Assembly: GCA_963746825.1 (NCBI GenBank)
Contig: CAVVCU010000007.1
Coordinates: forward strand, 186,001-250,000
Source: JACVRW01 sp963746825
GTDB taxonomy: Bacteria; Actinomycetota; Thermoleophilia; Solirubrobacterales; Thermoleophilaceae
Length of the DNA stretch: 64,000 nucleotides
Direction: 5' to 3'
In this document: one piece after another, positions 23,950-32,143 of the stretch
Layout of the letters: each line of letters opens with the position of its first letter
How positions within the stretch are numbered: the stretch's first letter is position 1
The notes under the pieces: generated by a model
What the model was told of the DNA's origin: nothing
The model's input: only the letters and a program-made list of their open reading frames with translations
Databases searched by the model: none
Made by a program: the position numbers and the translations under genes

Positions 23950-24889
23950 TGGTGCGCACCGTGCCCGAGCGCGAGCGCATCGACACCGACTCGGTGGTCG
24001 CGCCGCCGCGGGTGAAGTGGACTCCCTCGAGCATCTCGCCGTCGGTGACCCCGGTGGCGGCGAAGAACGCGTCGTCTCCGGACACGAGCCGGTCGCGGTC
24101 GAGCACCTCGTCGAGGTCGTAGCCCGCGTTCAGCGCGGCGCTTCGCTCCTCGTCGGAGCGGGGCCACAGCCGCCCCAGGATCTGGCCGCCGGTGCACTTG
24201 ATGGCCGCCGCGGACAGCACGCCCTCGGGCGTGCCGCCGATGCCGTAGAGCAGGTCGACCGCCGAGCCCTCGGTGACCGCCGCCAGCGCGGCCGAGACGT
24301 CGCCGTGGGGGATGAGGCGGATGCGCGCGCCCACCTCGCGGATCTCGGCCATCGCGTCCTCGTGGCGCGGGCGGTCGAGCATGATCACCACGATGTCGTT
24401 CACGGCCACGCCCTTCTCCTTGGCCATCAGCTGAAGCGTGTCGCCCAGCGGGCGGTCGAGATCGAGCAGGTGGGCCATGTCGCGCGACGTGGCCATCTTC
24501 AGCATGTAGACGCAGGGACCGGGGTCGAACATCGTGCCTCGCTCGGACAGCGCGATGGTGGCGATGGCGTTGGGCAGCCCCTTGGCGCAGAGCTCCGTGC
24601 CCTCGAGCGGATCGACCGCCACGTCGACGTCGGGCGCCGAGCCGTCACCGACGTGCTCGCCGTTGAAGAGCATCGGGGCCTCGTCCTTCTCCCCCTCGCC
24701 GATCACGACCAGGCCGTCCATGGTCACGGTGTCGAGCAGCATGCGCATCGCGTCGACCGCGGCGCCGTCGGCGCCCTCCTTGTCGCCGCGGCCGATCCAG
24801 CGCGCGCAGGCGATCGCCGCGTACTCCGTGGTGCGCACCAACTCCATCGCCAGGTTGCGATCCGGCCCCGTGCCGCCGCCCGACTCCAT
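23891..24889 (-). CDS. glpX: Class II fructose-1,6-bisphosphatase GlpX
   Basis: This gluconeogenic enzyme hydrolyses fructose 1,6-bisphosphate to fructose 6-phosphate. The 332-residue product has the GlpX motifs AAIACARWIGRGDKEGADGAAVDAMR, VVIGEGEKDEAPMLFNGE and the metal-binding VDVAVDPLEGTELCAKG. YGIGGTPEGVLSAAAIKCTGG and SGDDAFFAATGVTDGEMLEGV follow. The start is ATG 24889, which gives the normal length; the longer open frame upstream reads through the coupled membrane protein in the wrong frame. Its ATG shares one base with the stop of that gene. The protein is cytoplasmic and Mg/Mn dependent. Confidence 0.94.
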   Translation of the reverse strand: MESGGGTGPDRNLAMELVRTTEYAAIACARWIGRGDKEGADGAAVDAMRMLLDTVTMDGLVVIGEGEKDEAPMLFNGEHVGDGSAPDVDVAVDPLEGTELCAKGLPNAIATIALSERGTMFDPGPCVYMLKMATSRDMAHLLDLDRPLGDTLQLMAKEKGVAVNDIVVIMLDRPRHEDAMAEIREVGARIRLIPHGDVSAALAAVTEGSAVDLLYGIGGTPEGVLSAAAIKCTGGQILGRLWPRSDEERSAALNAGYDLDEVLDRDRLVSGDDAFFAATGVTDGEMLEGVHFTRGGATTESVSMRSRSGTVRTITARHDRAKLREIVGERLA

Positions 24890-25389
24890 CAGATCGTCCC
24901 CGGGGGCTTGCGCGGGTCGCCGTACACGGCCTGGCGCAGGTAGCCGGCCACCAGCATTCCCGCCGAGGCGATCAGCGCCACGAAGTAGCCGATACCGAGA
25001 CCGATGTCCACCGCGTCGCCCGGCCGGCCCAGGATGATTCCGTTGCAGAGGATGAGCACGAAGGCGGTGATGCCGACGATCATCGTCACCTCTCCCGGCT
25101 TCCACGTGAGCCGGTGCCCGCGGGCGATGATCCAGGACAGGATGAACGGCGCGGTGGCGGCCAGCACCAGCAAGAGGTCGAGCGTGCCGAACACCTGCCA
25201 GGCGTTCACGCCGTCGCCTCCACTCGCTCCGGCCAGGCGCGAGTTCGGGTTGTCGGCGCTCGTGTTGAACCAGGGGAGCCAGAGCGACAGGAACAGGACG
25301 AGCGCGGCCCCCATCCCCAGGTACTCGCCCGGGGAAAGCCGGGAGCGGTCGAGATATCCGGCCGTCGTCTGGGCGCTCGAGGCCTCCAC
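24889..25389 (-). CDS. Four-helix membrane protein upstream of glpX
   Basis: The 166-residue product has four hydrophobic segments: YLGMGAALVLFLSLWLPWF, FGTLDLLLVLAATAPFILSWII, VTMIVGITAFVLILCNGIIL and IGLGIGYFVALIASAGMLVAGYL. There is a polar 30-residue loop after the first. No family is recognised with confidence. The start is GTG 25389. The gene overlaps glpX by one base (TGATG), so the two are co-transcribed; why a membrane protein should be tied to GlpX is not clear from sequence. Confidence 0.72.
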   Translation of the reverse strand: MEASSAQTTAGYLDRSRLSPGEYLGMGAALVLFLSLWLPWFNTSADNPNSRLAGASGGDGVNAWQVFGTLDLLLVLAATAPFILSWIIARGHRLTWKPGEVTMIVGITAFVLILCNGIILGRPGDAVDIGLGIGYFVALIASAGMLVAGYLRQAVYGDPRKPPGTI

Positions 25390-25446
25390 GCGGGGGAAGC
25401 TAGTAGCTCAGTAGGCTCCGTACAACCCAAGTCGAGGAGGACATCC

Positions 25447-25653
25447 GTGGCGGTCACGAAGATCATCGAGGTTGTGGGCAGCTCGCCGGACAGCTCGGAC
25501 GGAGCGGTCAAGGCGGCACTCGATGACGCCCGCCAGTCGCTGCGCAACATCAAGGCAGTCGACGTGGTCTCCACCGGCCTGCGCGGCGAGAACCTGGACG
25601 AGTGGCGGGCGCTGGTGCGCATCTCGTTCCTCGTCGAGCGCGTTTCGGAGTAG
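25447..25653 (+). CDS. Dodecin family flavin/CoA-binding protein
   Basis: The 68-residue product matches dodecin: VTKIIEVVGSSPDSSDGAVKAALDDARQSLRNIKAVDVVSTG then a beta-hairpin LVRISFLVERVSE. Dodecins assemble as hollow dodecamers that bind pairs of flavins and sometimes CoA, buffering free flavin. The start is GTG 25447, chosen over the longer open frame because GAGGAGG lies 6 nt upstream and the family begins at that residue. It is followed 15 bp later by an SDR gene, possibly co-transcribed. Confidence 0.92.
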   Translation: MAVTKIIEVVGSSPDSSDGAVKAALDDARQSLRNIKAVDVVSTGLRGENLDEWRALVRISFLVERVSE

Positions 25654-25668
25654 CGCTCTCACCTCGCG

Positions 25669-26418
25669 ATGCAGCTGAACGGCGCGGGCGCCCTGGTGGC
25701 CGGCGGCGCGTCGGGGCTGGGCGAGGCCACGGCCCGGGAGCTTGCCGCTCGCGGCGCGCGCGTGACGGTCGCCGATCTCAACGAGGAGGCGGGCCAGGCG
25801 CTCGCGGCCGAGTTGTCCGGCACGTTCGTCCGGGCCGACGTGACCGCCGAGACGGAGGTCGAGGCCGCGGTCGCCGCGGCCGAGGGACTGCGCCTGGCCG
25901 TGTCCTGCGCGGGCATCGGCTGGGCCGAGCGGACGGTCAATCGCGACGGGCCCGCCGCGCTGCGGCCGTTTGAGACCGTGGTGCGGGTGAACCTGATCGG
26001 CACGTACAACGTGCTGCGACTGGCTTCGGCGGCGATGGCGGCCAACGAGCCCGACTCCGAGGGCGAGCGCGGCGCCGTGGTCATGACCGCGTCGATCGCG
26101 GCGTACGACGGGCAGATCGGGCAGACCGCCTACTCGGCGTCGAAGGGCGGCGTGGTGGGGCTCACCCTGCCGGCGGCTCGTGACCTGGCTCGCCTGGGCA
26201 TCCGCGTCTGCACGATCGCGCCGGGGCTGTTCGACACGCCGCTGCTGGCCGGCCTCCCCGAGGAGGCGCGAGCCGCACTGGGCGCCCAGATCCCCTTCCC
26301 CTCCCGCCTCGGACGTCCCGGGGAGTACGCCAAGCTGGCCTGCCACGTGGCCGAGAACACCATGCTCAACGGCGAGGTCCTGCGTCTCGACGGCGCGCTG
26401 CGGATGGCGCCGCGCTAG
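25669..26418 (+). CDS. SDR-family 3-hydroxyacyl-CoA dehydrogenase-like oxidoreductase (HSD17B10 type)
   Basis: The 249-residue short-chain dehydrogenase has the cofactor motif LVAGGASGLGEATAREL (residues 9-25) with Asp36 after beta-2, favouring NAD over NADP. The catalytic residues are in ASIAAYDGQIGQTAYSASKGG (Y155, K159). The C-terminal PGLFDTPLLAGLPEEARAALGAQIPFPSRLGRPGEYAKL is characteristic of type 10 hydroxysteroid/2-methyl-3-hydroxybutyryl-CoA dehydrogenases. It likely oxidises a short branched 3-hydroxyacyl-CoA in isoleucine or fatty-acid breakdown. A thiolase gene lies 1.7 kb away and may serve the same route. Confidence 0.88.
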   Translation: MQLNGAGALVAGGASGLGEATARELAARGARVTVADLNEEAGQALAAELSGTFVRADVTAETEVEAAVAAAEGLRLAVSCAGIGWAERTVNRDGPAALRPFETVVRVNLIGTYNVLRLASAAMAANEPDSEGERGAVVMTASIAAYDGQIGQTAYSASKGGVVGLTLPAARDLARLGIRVCTIAPGLFDTPLLAGLPEEARAALGAQIPFPSRLGRPGEYAKLACHVAENTMLNGEVLRLDGALRMAPR

Positions 26419-26430
26419 GTCCCGGTCAGG

Positions 26431-27834
26431 TCAGGGCACGAGCTCCGGCACATCCGGCGGCGGCGCGGCGCGAATCTCGCCCTCGCTGGGGGTGACGGGG
26501 GTCGCAGGGACCTCGACCTCTACGTCCGCCTCGGGCGGGGGCGCGGGTTCGGGCGGCGGCGCTGGCTTGGGAGTGGTGGGCGGAGCGGACACCGAGGGCG
26601 CCTCGGGAACCGCCTCGGCCGGGGTGACCTGCGCGGGGGCGGTCGACTCCTCGACGCTTTCCGTGGCGCCCGCCTGCCCGTTTCGCTCGCGAGCGGTCAG
26701 GCGCTTCTTGGTCTGTCCCTTCTTCTTCTTCTTCGCCGCGCCCTGGGCGCCGGAGGGCTGGGCGCCGGCCCCGGATGCCTGAGGCTCCTCGACCGCGGGA
26801 GCCGGATTGGACTCCGTGGGCGTCGAGGCGGAGTCCTTGTCGCCGCCTCCTCGCAGGCCCTCGAAGCCGGCCACTCCCGCGCCTCCGATCACCAGAGCGG
26901 CTGCGCCCACCTTCACCGCGGTGGCGATTCCTCCGCCCGCGGCGGCCCCGCCCGCGGCCGCGGCACCACCGGCTGCGGCGCCACCGGCGCCGCCGGCCGC
27001 GGCACCGCCGGCACCACCCGCCGCCGCGGCGGCTCCACCGGCCAAGCCGCCCACGGCGGCCTCGAGCATGCCCTCCTTGAGCGCGAGGGCGATCGGGACC
27101 GGAGGCAGCAGCAGGGCCACGCGCCGGCGCTGCTCGTGGACGTCCTCGCGGAAGGCCGTGCAGTCCGGGCAGACGGCGAGATGGCGCGTCAGCCAGGCGC
27201 GGCGCAGCTCGGGGCCACGGGCAACGGATAGCTCCTCGCGCACGTCGCGGCAGGAGATCGAGCGCGCCTCGCGCCACCCGCCCAGGGTCGTGCGGGCCTG
27301 GAACACGAGCGAGCGGACCTTGTCGGGCGGACAGCCGATCACCTCGGCCACCTCGGCGTGCCCGAGATCCTCGATCTCCGCCAGTACGAGCGCCGAGCGC
27401 TGGTCGTCGGGCAGCCGTTCGATGTCGGAGAGCAGGTCACGCAGGTCGCTGCGGCGCTCCACCTCCTCGGGCATCCACACGGCCGCCTCCGGGATGCTGT
27501 CCCGCGGCAGCTCGCGCCGCGCGCGGAGCATGCTGTAACAGCGGTTGCGCGCGCTGGCGTACAGCCACGCCCTCAGGTGGTCTGGCGGCCCGTTCTCCAC
27601 CAGCTGGCGGTAGGCCGCGGTGAAGGTGTGCTGCAGCGCGTCCTCGGCCTCCTCCTGGGAACCGAGCAGGTGGCGGCTGAAGGTGAGAAGGCCACGGTGG
27701 TGGCGCTCGAAGATCGCTTCGAAGGCGGCCTCGTCGCCGTCAGCGGCGAGAGCGGCCAGCCGCCGATCCTCCTCGTGCTCGAGGTCTCCGGGCGACCTGC
27801 GAGCGGTCGGCCTCCACGGCGCGCGAACGGCCAT
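26431..27834 (-). CDS. ECF sigma factor fused to zinc-finger/transmembrane C-terminal region
   Basis: From ATG 27834 the product has 467 residues. Residues about 20-185 are an ECF sigma factor: region 2 ALAADGDEAAFEAIFERHHRGLLTFSRHLLG and region 4 RLPDDQRSALVLAEIEDLGHAEVAEVIGCPPDKVRSLVFQAR. A zinc-binding anti-sigma-like motif follows (RHLAVCPDCTAFRED, H-x3-C-x2-C). An Ala/Gly-rich stretch and a hydrophobic segment (AVKVGAAALVIGGAGVAGFEGL) would span the membrane. The tail is Lys-rich, then Pro/Glu-rich, and would be extracellular. Sigma factor and anti-sigma are thus one tethered chain, as in ECF groups with C-terminal extensions (ECF52-like). Release would need proteolysis or a conformational switch. 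Confidence 0.85.
   Translation of the reverse strand: MAVRAPWRPTARRSPGDLEHEEDRRLAALAADGDEAAFEAIFERHHRGLLTFSRHLLGSQEEAEDALQHTFTAAYRQLVENGPPDHLRAWLYASARNRCYSMLRARRELPRDSIPEAAVWMPEEVERRSDLRDLLSDIERLPDDQRSALVLAEIEDLGHAEVAEVIGCPPDKVRSLVFQARTTLGGWREARSISCRDVREELSVARGPELRRAWLTRHLAVCPDCTAFREDVHEQRRRVALLLPPVPIALALKEGMLEAAVGGLAGGAAAAAGGAGGAAAGGAGGAAAGGAAAAGGAAAGGGIATAVKVGAAALVIGGAGVAGFEGLRGGGDKDSASTPTESNPAPAVEEPQASGAGAQPSGAQGAAKKKKKGQTKKRLTARERNGQAGATESVEESTAPAQVTPAEAVPEAPSVSAPPTTPKPAPPPEPAPPPEADVEVEVPATPVTPSEGEIRAAPPPDVPELVP
26926..27061. repeat. Ala/Gly-coding low-complexity repeat in the ECF sigma gene
   Basis: A run of about 45 codons encodes only Ala and Gly in imperfect GGAAAGGA-type units. It forms the linker between the zinc-finger domain and the membrane helix. 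The DNA is almost pure G and C, making it a probable site of length variation or assembly error. Confidence 0.75.
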
Positions 27835-27986
27835 CTCCCTGACCGATTTCCGTTTTGCCCACCTCCCAAACCGCGCTTGTTTCCAACATTCGGCCACCTG
27901 GCACGTCTCAACGGCTGGTCTCGAGTTCTCCACCCTCCCCAGGACGGGCCGGGGGAAGCAGCAGGGGCTCGGGCCTGCGTCGCGGG

Positions 27987-28051
27987 ACGGGAGGGTCGGT
28001 AGCGCGGAGTGGGGCGTCGCCTGGACGCGCCCCCTCCGCGGACCCTCCCGT
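27987..28051. other. Large imperfect inverted repeat in the sigma factor/thiolase divergent region
   Basis: The outer arms ACGGGAGGGTC (27987-27997) and GACCCTCCCGT (28041-28051) pair perfectly over 11 bp. Inside, CGCGGAG pairs with CTCCGCG and GGGGCG with CGCCCC, giving about 24 bp of stem around a short loop. It ends 20 bp before the predicted thiolase -10 box, so for a leaderless thiolase mRNA it is a DNA-level element or an element of the opposite transcript. See findings. Confidence 0.7.
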
Positions 28052-28070
28052 GCCGCAGCGCGATGGTAGG

Positions 28071-28076
28071 TAGGCT
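28071..28076 (+). promoter_or_regulatory. Predicted -10 box of the thiolase gene (leaderless)
   Basis: TAGGCT followed by 7 nt and ATG 28084. This is identical in hexamer and spacing to the box before the gamma-glutamyltransferase gene. Confidence 0.45.
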
Positions 28077-28083
28077 CTCCGCC

Positions 28084-29250
28084 ATGCCTGAAGCAGTGAT
28101 CGTCGACGCCGTTCGCACCCCCATCGGACGGGCCTTCAAGGGCTCGCTCGCCCAGCTGCGACCCGATGAGATGGGCGCGTTCGTGGTCGATGCGCTCCTC
28201 GAGCGAAACCCCGGAGTCGACCCGAGCCTGATCGAGGACGTCGTGTGCGGCGTCGGCCTGCCACAGGGGCTTCAGGGCTTCAACATGGGCCGCATCATCG
28301 CGCTGCTCTCCGAGCGCCTGCCGCTCGGCACCAACGGCGTCACGGTCTCCCGCTACTGCGCCTCGTCGCTGGAGTCGATCCGCCAGGCCGCCAACTCCGT
28401 GGTCGCCGGGCAGGGCGATGCCTACATCGCCGCCGGCGTGGAGTGGGTATCGCGCTACAACGAGTCCGTGGAGGGCGCGCGGCCCCAGGATCAGAACGAG
28501 CACCTGCAGGGCAAGAACGGCGACCCCGACGCCTACATCTCCATGGGCCTGACGGCCGAGAACGTTGCCGACCGCTACGAGGTCAGCCGCGCCGACATGG
28601 ACAAGTACGCCCAGCGCTCACAGGAGCTGGCGGTGCAGTCGCAGGAGGACGGGTTCTTCGACCGCGAGATCGTCCCCGTGACCCTTCCCGACGGCACCAT
28701 CATCGCCAAGGACGACGGCCCGCGCGCCAGCTCGACTCTCGAGAAGCTGTCCCAGCTGGACCCGGCCTTCAGGGAGGACGGCGGGAAGGTCACCGCCGGC
28801 AACTCGTGCCCGTTGAACGACGGCGCCGCGGCGGTGCTCGTGATGTCGGACGCAAAGGCGAAGGAGCTGGGGCTCGAGCCGCGGGCGCGGATCATCACCT
28901 CCGCCACGGCCGCGATCGAGCCCGAGTACATGGGCGTGGCGCCGATCGGAGCGATCGGCAAGGTGCTCGAGCGCGCCAAGATGACCATCGACGACGTGGA
29001 TGCGGTCGAGCTCAACGAGGCCTTCGCCGCCCAGGTGATCCCGATCATGAGCGAGTGCGACATCCCGCTCGAGAAGCTCAACCGCCACGGCGGCGCGATC
29101 GCCCTGGGGCATCCCTTCGGCATGACCGGCGCCCGCATCATGACCACGCTGCTGAACGGCCTCGAGAGCGACGACGGCACCGTCGGGCTCGAGACGATGT
29201 GCGTGGCCGGCGGGCAGGGCCAGGCCATGCTGGTCGAGCGTCTGAGCTAG
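28084..29250 (+). CDS. Thiolase family protein (acetyl-CoA C-acyltransferase)
   Basis: The 388-residue product is a degradative-type thiolase that cleaves 3-ketoacyl-CoA with CoA. It has the N-terminal MPEAVIVDAVRTPIGRAFKGSL and the nucleophile Cys92 in TVSRYCASSLESIRQAAN. The NEAFAAQ, GGAIALGHPFGMTGAR and CVAGGQGQAM motifs carry the second His and the base Cys. Length and motif order are complete. It has its own leaderless promoter and is followed by a hairpin. Substrate range (acetoacetyl-CoA or longer) cannot be read from sequence. Confidence 0.92.
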   Translation: MPEAVIVDAVRTPIGRAFKGSLAQLRPDEMGAFVVDALLERNPGVDPSLIEDVVCGVGLPQGLQGFNMGRIIALLSERLPLGTNGVTVSRYCASSLESIRQAANSVVAGQGDAYIAAGVEWVSRYNESVEGARPQDQNEHLQGKNGDPDAYISMGLTAENVADRYEVSRADMDKYAQRSQELAVQSQEDGFFDREIVPVTLPDGTIIAKDDGPRASSTLEKLSQLDPAFREDGGKVTAGNSCPLNDGAAAVLVMSDAKAKELGLEPRARIITSATAAIEPEYMGVAPIGAIGKVLERAKMTIDDVDAVELNEAFAAQVIPIMSECDIPLEKLNRHGGAIALGHPFGMTGARIMTTLLNGLESDDGTVGLETMCVAGGQGQAMLVERLS

Positions 29251-29264
29251 GCGGCGGTTTATTG

Positions 29265-29283
29265 CGGCCGGTTCTTTCGGCCG
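29265..29283. terminator. Hairpin after the thiolase gene
   Basis: CGGCCG and CGGCCG flank a 7-nt loop (GTTCTTT) 14 bp after the thiolase stop. No U-tract follows, which is common for terminator-like hairpins in GC-rich actinobacteria. Confidence 0.45.
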
Positions 29284-29354
29284 AGCGGTTGACGTGGCGT
29301 TTACCGCGGCTAAGAGGGGTGGGCCGGACCCGCTGCTCGACTCTCAGCGGCGAA

Positions 29355-29391
29355 GGTGCGATTGAGCCCCACTATGGGGCCGAATCGCACC
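29355..29391. other. 37-nt stem-loop between convergent thiolase and FAH genes
   Basis: GGTGCGATT pairs with AATCGCACC (9 bp). After a 2x2 internal loop, GCCCCA pairs with TGGGGC (6 bp) around CTA. The region between the two genes (29251-29467) holds no gene; besides this element and the hairpin at 29265 I see nothing else in it. It is a candidate bidirectional terminator or REP-like element. Confidence 0.6.
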
Positions 29392-29467
29392 CTCGTCGGA
29401 TCTCGAACATCGCAGGCCCTGGTTGCTGTCGTTGAAGACGCCCGCCGTGGCGGGGCGCACCCTCGCG

Positions 29468-30296
29468 TCAGCGCAGGGCGGCCTCTACCACCGGGTTGGC
29501 GGAGGCTTCCAACCCCGCCCACCGACACCACGACCTCGTCGCCCGGCTTCAGGCTGCGCTTGGGGTCCATGAACTCGCCGCAGCCCCAGGGGGTGCCGGT
29601 GAGCATCACGTCGCCCGGCTCCAGCGTGAAGGACGCCGAGCAGAACTCGATCAGCTCGGCCACCCCGAACACCATCTCGGCGGTCGACGACTGCTGCATC
29701 ACCTCGCCGTTCACCGTGGTCTCCAGCGACAGCGCCTGGGGATCGGGCACCTCGTCGGCCGTCACCACCAGGGGGCCGAGGGGGCAGAAGCCGTCGAAGC
29801 TCTTGCCGCGGGTCCATTGGCCGTCGGCGAACTGGACGTCGCGGGCGGAGACGTCGTTGCCCACGGTGTAGCCGTACACGGCGCCCAGGGCGTCGTCGCG
29901 CGACACGCGCCGGGTGCGGCGCCCGATCACCACCGCCAGCTCGACCTCCCAGTCGACGCGCTCGGTCAGGGCGGGATCGATCTCGATCGGCGCGCCCGGC
30001 CCGATCACGCTGGAGGGAAACTTGGCGAACACCAGCGGGCGCTCGGGCAGCTCCATGCCGGTCTCGCGCACGTGATCGCGGTAGTTGAGCCCGATGGCCA
30101 CCACCTTCCCCGGGCGCAGCGGGGCCACCAGGGCGCCAGGATCGACCGGCTCGCCGCTCGGTCCCGAGTCGATCAGCTCGGGGTCGCGCATGGCGTCGAT
30201 GAGCGTCACGCCGGGGTCGGACACCGCCGTCAGGCCGCCCTCGCCCTCGACCACCAGACGCTCGCTCCCGCCGACCAGTGCAGACCCGATCCTCAT
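29468..30296 (-). CDS. Fumarylacetoacetate hydrolase (FAH) family protein, with 3' frame break
   Basis: The family hydrolyses C-C bonds of 2,4-diketo acids or related substrates. The ~275-residue protein shows KVVAIGLNYRDHVRETG, the metal-binding glutamates in VDWEVELAVVIG, NDVSARDVQFADGQWTRGKSFDGFCPLGP and FTLEPGDVMLTGTPWGCGEFMDP. The continuous open frame passes the natural end. A one-base shift near 29496-29500 restores the family ending NPVVEAALR and a TGA at 29468-29470. The start ATG 30296 is one base from the divergent dehydrogenase region. Beside an enolase-superfamily dehydratase and SDRs, it could act as a 2,4-diketo-3-deoxy sugar-acid hydrolase. Confidence 0.83.
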
Positions 30297-30312
30297 AATG
30301 GCCGGGCATCAT

Positions 30313-31413
30313 ATGGTCACTCGAGCCGCCGTCCTGCGCGCCTTCGGCGCCCCGCAAGTAATCGAGCAGGTGCAACTGCGCAGCCCCGGGCGCGGCGAGG
30401 CGCTGGTCAGGCTCACCGCGGCCGGGGTGTGCCACAGCGACGTCGGTCAGGCCGACGGCGAATGGGACTACCCCCTGCCCGCGGTGCTCGGGCACGAGGG
30501 CGCCGGTGTGGTGGAGGAGGTGGGCCCGGGCGTGGCGATCGAGCCCGGGACGCGGGTGCTGCTCAACTCGGCGCCCGGCTGCGGGCGCTGTGGCCACTGC
30601 CTCAGTGGGCGGCCCATCCTGTGCCAGGACTCCCTCGACGCGATGGGCGCGGGCCGGCTGACCACCGGCAGCTCGCCCATCACCAAGGACGGGGAGGCGA
30701 TCAGCGCCTACTCGCTGCTCGCCTGCTTCTCACACCACGCCGTGGTGGCGGAGCGCAGCCTGATCGCGCTGCCCGACGACGTGACCGACGAGGTCGGAGC
30801 GCTGCTCGGGTGCGCGGTGCTCACCGGCGTCGGCGCGGCCATCGCGAGCATCGAGGTGCCGGCCGGCAGCCGCGGCGCGGTGATCGGCGCGGGCGGAGTG
30901 GGCATCAACGCCATCCAGGGCGCCCGCGCTCGCGGGGCCACCAGCGTGCTGGCCGTCGATCCCTCCGAGGACCGGCGCGACTGGGCGCGGCGCTTCGGCG
31001 CCACCGAGGTGCTCGACTCGGGCGCGCGGGAACAGCTCGATGCCCTGCGCGCCGCCGCCCCGCGGGAGGGCTTCGACTGGACGATCGTGACCTCGGGACA
31101 CGCCGACGCGATGACGCTCGGCGTCGAGCTGCTGCGGCCGGGCGGCACCGCCGCGATCGTCGGTCTCGCCCCTCAGGGCCGGCCGGTGGGGGTCGACATG
31201 CTCGACCTGGTGACCTACGAGCGCCGGATCGTCGGCTCCGCGTACGGAAGCCTCAGTCCGGCCCTGCTGGTGGGGCGCATTCTCGATCTCTACCGCGCGG
31301 GGACGCTCGAGCTCGACGCGCTCGTGGGCGAGCGCTTCGCACTCGAGGACATCAACGAGGCCTTCCACGCGTCGCGGACGGCGCGCGGCCTGCGCACCGT
31401 GCTCAGAACGTAG
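30313..31413 (+). CDS. Zinc-dependent alcohol dehydrogenase (class III-like MDR)
   Basis: The 366-residue medium-chain dehydrogenase shows the catalytic zinc ligands Cys40 (AAGVCHSDVG) and His61-Glu62 (LGHEGAGVV). The structural zinc lobe has four Cys (CGRCGHCLSGRPILC, residues 90-104). The NAD fold is GAVIGAGGVGINAIQGARARGA with Asp after LAV. It resembles S-(hydroxymethyl)glutathione/mycothiol-type and aryl-alcohol dehydrogenases. ATG 30313 is used; ATG 30298 is also in frame. The gene is divergent from FAH with almost no intergenic space, so the promoters must overlap coding sequence. Confidence 0.88.
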   Translation: MVTRAAVLRAFGAPQVIEQVQLRSPGRGEALVRLTAAGVCHSDVGQADGEWDYPLPAVLGHEGAGVVEEVGPGVAIEPGTRVLLNSAPGCGRCGHCLSGRPILCQDSLDAMGAGRLTTGSSPITKDGEAISAYSLLACFSHHAVVAERSLIALPDDVTDEVGALLGCAVLTGVGAAIASIEVPAGSRGAVIGAGGVGINAIQGARARGATSVLAVDPSEDRRDWARRFGATEVLDSGAREQLDALRAAAPREGFDWTIVTSGHADAMTLGVELLRPGGTAAIVGLAPQGRPVGVDMLDLVTYERRIVGSAYGSLSPALLVGRILDLYRAGTLELDALVGERFALEDINEAFHASRTARGLRTVLRT

Positions 31414-32143
31414 CCGTGAGCCCGCCGTCGATCGTCACCGTCTGCCCGGTCACGTAGGTGTTGCCCGGGCCGGCCAGCCAGAGGATGCACTCGGCGATCT
31501 CGGTCGCAGTGGCGCTGCGCCGCATCGGCACGCGGCCCTCTTCGACGTAGGAGCGGCGCAACGGCTCGCTCTGGAGCACGTCGACACCCTCGGCAGAGCC
31601 GCCCATGCCCGTGGCCACGAAGCCCGGCGCCACGGCGTTGGCCAGCACTCCGTGCGGTGCGAGCTCGATGCCGAGCGTGCGCGTGGCTCCTTCGAGGCCG
31701 GCCTTCGAGGCGTCGTAGGCCAGACCCTCGAGCGCGGACACCCGGGCGTGCACCGAGGTCACGCTGACGATCCGCCCGTAGCCGCGGTCGGCCATCCCGC
31801 GCGCCGCCGCGCCCGCCAGCAGCACCGGCGCCTCGAGGTTCACGGCCAGCGTGTGCCGCAGCCCGGCGACGGACAGCTCGAGGACGGCCTCCGGCTCCCA
31901 GATCCCGGCCACGTTGACCAGCGCGTCGAGCGGCCCGACGAGCTGCTCGGCCTCGGCGACCAGCCCGGGCAGGGCCTCGGTTTCGCCCAGGTCGGCCACG
32001 ATGGCCGCGCCGCCCGTCGGTGTGGGGCTCTGCTCGCGGTCGAGCGCGCACACGCGCGCACCCGCTTCGGCCAGGCGGGCCGCGGTGGCCCGGCCGATCC
32101 CGTTGGCGGCGCCGGTCACCAGCACTCCGCGCCCCTCGCGCAT
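31403..32143 (-). CDS. SDR-family oxidoreductase in the sugar-acid operon
   Basis: The 246-residue short-chain dehydrogenase has VLVTGAANGIGRATAARL, ALD ending beta-2 (NAD preference), NVAG, and the catalytic Ser with LAYDASKAG (Y143, K147). PGFVATGMGG follows, and the C-terminus ends VTIDGGLTATF. Its ATG overlaps the stop of the upstream glycoside hydrolase gene (ATGA), making it the last gene of a six-gene minus-strand operon. In non-phosphorylative L-rhamnose/L-fucose routes an SDR oxidises the 2-keto-3-deoxy acid; that role fits but is not proved. The 3' end overlaps the convergent alcohol dehydrogenase by 11 bases. Confidence 0.87.
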   Translation of the reverse strand: MREGRGVLVTGAANGIGRATAARLAEAGARVCALDREQSPTPTGGAAIVADLGETEALPGLVAEAEQLVGPLDALVNVAGIWEPEAVLELSVAGLRHTLAVNLEAPVLLAGAAARGMADRGYGRIVSVTSVHARVSALEGLAYDASKAGLEGATRTLGIELAPHGVLANAVAPGFVATGMGGSAEGVDVLQSEPLRRSYVEEGRVPMRRSATATEIAECILWLAGPGNTYVTGQTVTIDGGLTATF

